Assembly: GCA_019419555.1 (NCBI GenBank)
Contig: DXZR01000010.1
Span: 1-62,526 of the forward strand
Source of the DNA: Collinsella sp.
GTDB taxonomy: Bacteria; Actinomycetota; Coriobacteriia; Coriobacteriales; Coriobacteriaceae
Direction of reading: 5' to 3'
DNA: 62,526 nucleotides
Position numbers and translations under genes: made by a program. The notes beneath the pieces were generated by a model that worked only from the letters and a program-made list of their open reading frames with translations, searched no databases and was not told the origin of the DNA. Below are positions 58,386-62,526 of the stretch, in pieces (the stretch's first letter is position 1; every line of letters begins with the position of its first letter).

Positions 58386-58865
58386 ATGTTTAGGCCCTTA
58401 CGTCGAAAGAAACGCGCCATCACCGACGAGGAAGCGCGCGAGTTGCTCGCCACCTGCAAGCGCGGCGTCTTTGCCGTCAACGGCGACGATGGCTACCCGT
58501 ACGCCATTCCCGTCAACTACTTCTTCGACGCCGAGCACGACAAGATTTATTTCCATGGCGCCAAGGCTGGCCACAAGGTCGACGCACTCAAGCGCGATGA
58601 CAAGATCTGCTTTACCGTTTACGGCAACGAGTGGTACAAGGACGGCGACTGGGCTCCCTACGTTATGAGTACCGTTGTCTTTGGTCGTTGTCGCCTGGTA
58701 GATGAAGCGCCCGCGTTTATCGAGGACAAAGTCCGCCAGCTCGCGCTTAAGTACTACCCTTCTGCCGAAGAAGTCGAGGAAGAAATCGCCAAAGACATCA
58801 AGGGCGTCCAACTCTACGAGATTTCGATTGAGCATCTTTGCGGCAAGCAGATTCATGAAAAGTAG
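58386..58865 (+). CDS. NimA-like pyridoxamine-phosphate-oxidase-family protein
   Basis: The 159-residue protein has the FMN-binding split-barrel sequence: ITDEEARELLATCKRGVFAV, GYPYAIPVNYFF, DKIYFHGAKAGHKVDALKRDD and CFTVYGNEWYKDGDWAPYV, all typical of the 5-nitroimidazole reductase (Nim) group. It probably binds FMN and reduces or binds small molecules; nitroimidazole resistance is possible but untested. The ATG at 58386 follows AAAGGA. It lies 42 bp after the sensor kinase and may share its transcript. Confidence 0.88.
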   Translation: MFRPLRRKKRAITDEEARELLATCKRGVFAVNGDDGYPYAIPVNYFFDAEHDKIYFHGAKAGHKVDALKRDDKICFTVYGNEWYKDGDWAPYVMSTVVFGRCRLVDEAPAFIEDKVRQLALKYYPSAEEVEEEIAKDIKGVQLYEISIEHLCGKQIHEK

Positions 58866-58890
58866 CGAATGCGAAAAACGCGCTCGCTAC
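58862..58890. repeat. Hairpin GTAGCGA/TCGCTAC after the NimA-like gene
   Basis: GTAGCGA at 58862-58868 and TCGCTAC at 58884-58890 enclose GCG-A5-CGC. It overlaps the stop codon of the NimA-like gene. Confidence 0.6.
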
Positions 58891-58897
58891 CCTCTGC

Positions 58898-58940
58898 GCC
58901 CCATGCGCCCACGCATTTTGACGGCGTGGGCGCATGGGGC
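58898..58940. terminator. Strong hairpin between NimA-like gene and the MalY-like gene
   Basis: A perfect 17-bp stem (GCCCCATGCGCCCACGC with its complement at 58924-58940) around ATTTTGACG. The convergent genes suggest a bidirectional terminator. Confidence 0.75.
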
Positions 58941-58961
58941 AGCACTCGAATCGAGCGCCCC

Positions 58962-60173
58962 CTATACCCCAAAAACGTAGCGGTCCAGGCGCTCACACGC
59001 CTCCTTTACCCGCGAAAGGGGCAGTGCCAGATTCACGCGAATGTGGCAGGGCCCGTGGAACGGGCGGCCGTCCTGATACCCCACGCCCACACGAGCGCCC
59101 TCGTCGAGCAGCCACTGAATATCGCGGCCATGCTCGCGGCACCACGCTGTGCAGTCCAGGAACACCATGTACGTGCCCTGCGGACGCGAATAGGACACGC
59201 CCGCAAAATGCTTGTCCACGTAATTGCAGAAGTAGTCGACGTTGCCCTCGATGACCTCATTGAGCTCATCGAGCCACTCGTAGCCCTGCTGCTGGTAGGC
59301 ACCGATAAGCGCATGCATGGAGATGACGTTCATCTCGTTGTAGTGGGTCTTGTTGGACACGGCGCACACGCGGTCGCGCAGCGTCTCGTTATAGATGATG
59401 TGATAGCTGCCGACCAGACCCGCCAGGTTGAACGTCTTGCTGGGCGCGTAGAGGGCAACCGTGCGCATGCGGGCATCCTCGCTCACCGACTGCGTCGGGA
59501 TATGCTTGTGCCCCGGCAGGATGATATCGGACCAAATCTCGTCCGAGATCACCACGCAATCGTGCTGGCGATAGATGTCCATGGCGCGCTCGATCTCGTC
59601 GCGCTCCCATACGCGGCCGCAGGGATTGTGCGGCGAGCAGAACACCGCGGCATGGATGTGGTTTTGGGCGAGTTTGCGCTCCATGTCCTCAAAGTCCATG
59701 CGCCACACGCCCTGGTCATCGAGCTTAAGCGGGCTGTGGACAATACGATAGCCCGCGGCTTCGATGGACTTGGTAAAGCCGATGTAGGTAGGGCTGTGGA
59801 CCAGCACCGCATCGCCTGGCTGGACATACGCGCGCAGCGTCGACACGACACCGCCCAGCACGCCGTTTTCGTAGCCGATATGTTCAGGGCGCAGACCCTC
59901 GACGCCATTACGGCGGCTCTGCCATTCGATGATGCGGTCGAAGTACTCGGGACGCGGATTGAAATAGCCAAACATGGGGTGCTGGACACGCTGAATGATG
60001 TGTTCCTGGACCGTGGGCACCGTGGCAAAGTTCATGTCGGCCACCCACATGGGAATGCGATCGAAGCCCTCGTCGGGTGCGTTCGGCGCCATACCGGGGA
60101 TCTCGCCCCAAGAGTCAACGGCGATGGCGTCCATGCCGTGGCGGTCGATAAGCGAGCTAAAGTCGTATTTCAT
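58962..60173 (-). CDS. MalY/PatB-family aminotransferase (putative cystathionine beta-lyase)
   Basis: The 403-residue protein has the MalY/PatB family sequence: RIPMWVADMNFATVP near the N-terminus, FGYFNP, SPTYIGFTKS, CSPHNPCGRVW, ISDEIWSDI and the PLP lysine in APSKTFNLAGL. MalY-type enzymes act as cystathionine beta-lyases or cysteine desulfhydrases and can generate H2S or methionine-pathway intermediates. With the MetE-like gene and regulators at 18-20 kb, it fits sulfur amino acid metabolism, but not in the same operon. The ATG at 60173 follows GGGAG. Confidence 0.9.
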   Translation of the reverse strand: MKYDFSSLIDRHGMDAIAVDSWGEIPGMAPNAPDEGFDRIPMWVADMNFATVPTVQEHIIQRVQHPMFGYFNPRPEYFDRIIEWQSRRNGVEGLRPEHIGYENGVLGGVVSTLRAYVQPGDAVLVHSPTYIGFTKSIEAAGYRIVHSPLKLDDQGVWRMDFEDMERKLAQNHIHAAVFCSPHNPCGRVWERDEIERAMDIYRQHDCVVISDEIWSDIILPGHKHIPTQSVSEDARMRTVALYAPSKTFNLAGLVGSYHIIYNETLRDRVCAVSNKTHYNEMNVISMHALIGAYQQQGYEWLDELNEVIEGNVDYFCNYVDKHFAGVSYSRPQGTYMVFLDCTAWCREHGRDIQWLLDEGARVGVGYQDGRPFHGPCHIRVNLALPLSRVKEACERLDRYVFGV

Positions 60174-60285
60174 GCTAAGCTCCCGTGCAAAGTTGATTGT
60201 TTTGGTAGGCGTTATTGTCCACCAGCGTGGGCGGTTTTGGCGCGGGGTTTGGCGCTTAATTTGACGGGTGCGGGCGAATGGCTGG

Positions 60286-61023
60286 TTAGTCTCGCGCGTC
60301 GTTGACGGCGACTACGGTTAACTGGGTTTTATCGACCGAAAAAGATATGTCGAGCCCGGCGAAGGCCAGATGATAGACGCGGTTTGGCTCGTGCTTACTG
60401 CCCGCACGGCGCGGATCTTGGCGAAGGACCTCGACCAGGCCGGGGAGCTTTGCGGGCGGGACCATATCCTGCAGCGCTTGTGGAAACTCAACATCGAGCG
60501 TTTGCCACGGAGCATCCTCAATCCAACCGCCGGTCGCATCCGGGTGACAGTCGGCAAATGGAATGTAGGGCTTAATGTCGTAGATGGGCGTACCGTCGCG
60601 CAGGTCGGCCCCCAGCACATGGATGATCGGACCATCGTCGGTGAGCTCGACACGATCGAGCTTGACGCAGGTAAGACCGATGGGATTAGGGCGAAACGGA
60701 CTGCGCGTGGCAAATACGCCCACGCGCTCGGCTCCACCCAGACGCGGCGGACGCACGGTTTTCGACCACTTGACGTTGGTGCCGGACCTGTCCTGCGTCT
60801 TGGCATCGGTAGCTATGTCCTTAACCGTGCCGCCGGGCGTTCCGTTTTCGAAGCGCCACAGCAGCCACAGGTGAGAGAAGGAGTCCAGACCCTCAACCGC
60901 TGCATTGGAGGCAAATTCCGGCTCAAAAACGATGCGTCCCTGCAGATGGGGCGCCAAAAAGCTGTTGCGCGGGATGCCGAACTTCTGCGGCAGGTCGGTA
61001 TGTATGTGTGCGATAGGTTCCAT
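60286..61023 (-). CDS. trmO: tRNA (t6A37) N6-methyltransferase TrmO-like
   Basis: TrmO (TsaA) methylates t6A37 of threonine tRNA. The 245-residue protein has IAHIHTDLPQKFGIPRN at the start, then FSHLWLLWRF, GVFATRSPFRPNPIGLT (SAM/active-site core) and YDIKPYIPFAD, all diagnostic. No Shine-Dalgarno sequence precedes the ATG at 61023. Instead a TACAAT -10 box lies about seven bases before it, which would put transcription start at or near the ATG, as in leaderless mRNAs; this is inference. Alternatives are ATG 61032 (MTG) or an upstream start. Confidence 0.88.
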   Translation of the reverse strand: MEPIAHIHTDLPQKFGIPRNSFLAPHLQGRIVFEPEFASNAAVEGLDSFSHLWLLWRFENGTPGGTVKDIATDAKTQDRSGTNVKWSKTVRPPRLGGAERVGVFATRSPFRPNPIGLTCVKLDRVELTDDGPIIHVLGADLRDGTPIYDIKPYIPFADCHPDATGGWIEDAPWQTLDVEFPQALQDMVPPAKLPGLVEVLRQDPRRAGSKHEPNRVYHLAFAGLDISFSVDKTQLTVVAVNDARD

Positions 61024-61164
61024 GCCGGTCATTGTACGGCATGGGGGCATGGGGCGTTACGCGCAATTCTTCGCCGCGGTCCCCCGTCGTGCAACCAACG
61101 GTTGCTTGGAAGGGCGCCTGTCACCGCGTATGCTTAAGCCATCAACCAGCAGAAAGGAGCCGCT

Positions 61165-61992
61165 ATGGCCTTTGCAGAAAAGCTCATCGCTGTCCGCCGC
61201 GCCCATCACCTTACCCAAGAGCAGCTCGCCGCCAAGCTCTTCGTCACACGCCAGGCCATCAGCCGTTGGGAGCGCGGCGAGGTCACACCGGGCATCGACA
61301 TGATGAAGCTCATTGCCGCCGTAACCGGCGAGCCCCTGTCTCACCTGCTCGAAATGCCCGAGCACTATTGTCAGAGCTGCGGCATGATACTCACGCCCGA
61401 CGACTGCGGCACCGATGCCACGGGCGCCACGACCGACCATTACTGCAAGTGGTGCTACGACCACGGCAAGTACACCTACGCCACCACCATGGAGGCGATG
61501 ATCGAGGACTGTGCCCCGCGCCTGGCGCAAAACACCGGCATGTCGCTTGACGAAGCCGTCTCGCTCATGGGCGCCGTCCTGCCGCAACTGGAGCGCTGGC
61601 GCACCGTGCAGGAAAACGAGGAATGCTACGGCGCCGAGGCTCGAGCTCGCTATGGCAATGAGGCTATCGATGCAGCAAACGAAACGTTACTGGATATGGA
61701 TCCTCAGACATGGAACGACATGAAGGAACTTGAACGCGCCATTTTGGGCCAGCTCTCGATTGCCATGGGCATTGGCGACCCAGAGAGCAACGAAGCTCAA
61801 AAACTGGTTACAATGCACCGTCGATGGATTGCTCTCAACTGGGGATGCGAGCCCCAAGACGAGGCGTACCTGGGCCTCGCCCACGGCTATCTTGCCGACC
61901 AGCGCTTTGTTGACTACTACGACAAGCCCTGCGGCACCGGAGCCACGGCGTTTCTGGTCCAGGCCATCGAGTCGTCGTTGACGTGCGCATAG
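61165..61992 (+). CDS. XRE regulator with zinc ribbon and TipAS-like domain
   Basis: The 275-residue protein combines an N-terminal XRE helix-turn-helix (residues 4-60, LAAKLFVTRQAISRWERGEV), a zinc-ribbon-like segment with Cys69, Cys72, Cys81, Cys94 and Cys97 (YCQSCGMIL, HYCKWCYDHGKYT), and a C-terminal domain resembling TipAS (NEEC, YGNEAI, MHRRWIAL and GLAHGYLADQRFVDYYDK). TipAS domains bind thiopeptides in MerR-type TipA regulators. Here the DNA-binding part is XRE, a different combination. The ATG at 61165 follows AAAGGAG. Ligand and target genes are unknown; the glutaredoxin gene is 51 bp downstream. Confidence 0.85.
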   Translation: MAFAEKLIAVRRAHHLTQEQLAAKLFVTRQAISRWERGEVTPGIDMMKLIAAVTGEPLSHLLEMPEHYCQSCGMILTPDDCGTDATGATTDHYCKWCYDHGKYTYATTMEAMIEDCAPRLAQNTGMSLDEAVSLMGAVLPQLERWRTVQENEECYGAEARARYGNEAIDAANETLLDMDPQTWNDMKELERAILGQLSIAMGIGDPESNEAQKLVTMHRRWIALNWGCEPQDEAYLGLAHGYLADQRFVDYYDKPCGTGATAFLVQAIESSLTCA

Positions 61993-62043
61993 ACCGCGGC
62001 GGCTTTGGGTATTTCAATCAAAACCGCAACCGATTGGAGACCT

Positions 62044-62289
62044 ATGACTACTGATCACGAGCTCGTGCTCTACGTTATGACCGGCTGCCCGTATTGCATA
62101 AAGGTCAAGCGCTTTTTGGCCGATAGCAGCGTGACCATTCCCGAACGCAATATCTCGACCGATACCGAAGCCGAGCAGACACTCATCGCCGTCGGCGGAA
62201 AACGCCAGGTTCCCTGCTTGTTCATCGACGGCAAGCCGCTCTACGAGTCAAGCGACATCATCGCATGGGTACAGGAAAACCTGCTCTAG
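62044..62289 (+). CDS. Glutaredoxin
   Basis: The 81-residue protein is a compact glutaredoxin: VLYVMTGCPYCIKVKRFL with active-site Cys15-Pro-Tyr-Cys18, the cis-Pro motif QVPCLFID, and a C-terminal ESSDIIAWVQ. It reduces disulfides or binds Fe-S. The ATG at 62044 follows GGAGACC. It probably follows the XRE regulator on one transcript. A terminator lies at 62337. Confidence 0.93.
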   Translation: MTTDHELVLYVMTGCPYCIKVKRFLADSSVTIPERNISTDTEAEQTLIAVGGKRQVPCLFIDGKPLYESSDIIAWVQENLL

Positions 62290-62336
62290 TACGCACGCTC
62301 TGTCCGTCCAGGGCCCCAACCCATACGACCCAAACA

Positions 62337-62398
62337 TGTACACCAGCATCCAAAGTCGACATTTTTCGACATCTTTGGATGCTGGCGTACAGCTTTTT
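62337..62398 (+). terminator. Long hairpin terminator after glutaredoxin
   Basis: TGTACACCAGCATCCAAAG at 62337-62355 pairs with 62373-62391 (one mismatch), with inner pairing GTCGA/TCGAC and a T5 run after. Confidence 0.85.
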
Positions 62399-62526
62399 GG
62401 TAGTCATGGACGCTCTTGGCCGGCTAATTGTTTGAGGAGACCTTTGGATTATGGCTGTTTGACGCCTCTGGAGGTCGCGCGCGCAGACGTGGTGTAAGAG
62501 TGTCCTGAGGTCCGTCGCTGCAAGTC
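62399..62526. other. Right-end sequence, no supported gene
   Basis: No frame with a ribosome binding site or recognisable product is visible. On the minus strand a frame from the window edge ends at a stop near 62416 and could be the 3' end of a gene beyond the window; I cannot support it. Confidence 0.5.

Noticed and set aside
58869..60305. Plus-strand open frame of 478 codons opposite the MalY-like gene
   Set aside because: Shadow frame with His/Arg/Val bias and no recognisable domain.
62399..62526. Gene running in from the right edge on the minus strand
   Set aside because: One frame ends near 62416, but fewer than 40 codons are visible and no motif is present.

Overview
This window is a high-GC bacterial chromosome segment. 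It most resembles a gut actinobacterium of class Coriobacteriia, probably Collinsella. The case rests on purine- and pyrimidine-rich AGGAGG ribosome binding sites with many GTG starts, a choloylglycine (bile salt) hydrolase with all canonical catalytic residues, sortase-type LAATG surface proteins, thiamine salvage instead of full synthesis, a Tet(M)-like ribosomal GTPase and small families of orphan AAA ATPases. This is inference from gene content; no 16S or other phylogenetic marker is present. No tRNA, rRNA, CRISPR array, prophage or replication origin was seen. About 59 protein genes are called, one of them a 47-codon membrane protein.

Layout. 1-10.4 kb: an acidic RGG-tailed protein running off the left edge, an MFS exporter, peptide deformylase, an XRE-HTH/alanine-type aminotransferase fusion with an internal start, a divergent LysR/EamA pair, Kup potassium uptake, bile salt hydrolase and a deformylase-like protein lacking its catalytic glutamate. 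10.6-16.9 kb: a purine permease, then two tandemly duplicated cell-wall-anchored beta-helix proteins; the duplication carried along the last 46 bp of the permease gene. An alpha/beta esterase follows. 16.9-25.9 kb: uracil permease, a MetE-like methyltransferase under a LysR regulator, a HAD phosphatase, a TPP riboswitch with thiM, a thiamine-binding protein and thiE, then patatin, a flavoprotein and an ArsC-like protein.

26-35.6 kb: a CobW GTPase, trmL, and a module of two related orphan AAA ATPases around a UvrA2-like ABC ATPase. Hairpins of one repeat family bracket and punctuate this module. A Tet(M)-like GTPase and an acetyltransferase follow. 35.7-42.9 kb: small zinc and membrane proteins, rRNA methyltransferases (rsmJ, rlmA), a MATE exporter, a second LysR/EamA pair and ung. 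42.9-44.4 kb: an intact IS3-family element with 3-bp target duplication, inserted in the loop of the ung terminator. 44.4-62.5 kb: a short-chain dehydrogenase, a VUT transporter, prfC, a three-hairpin repeat array, a GntR/ABC transporter operon, a DMT exporter, a methyltransferase, an EFR1 ferredoxin-flavodoxin, a ClC transporter, a LOG protein, a potassium channel, a large hybrid histidine kinase, a NimA-like flavin protein, a MalY-like lyase, trmO, an XRE-zinc ribbon-TipAS regulator and a glutaredoxin.

The most unusual structures are: the dual-start HTH-aminotransferase gene with helically phased operator half-sites; the tandem duplication marked by a gene fossil; a dispersed family of palindromes that share a GGGAC-type core but have different stems, two of which supply the stop codon of the neighbouring gene; and the AAA-uvrA2-AAA module they flank.
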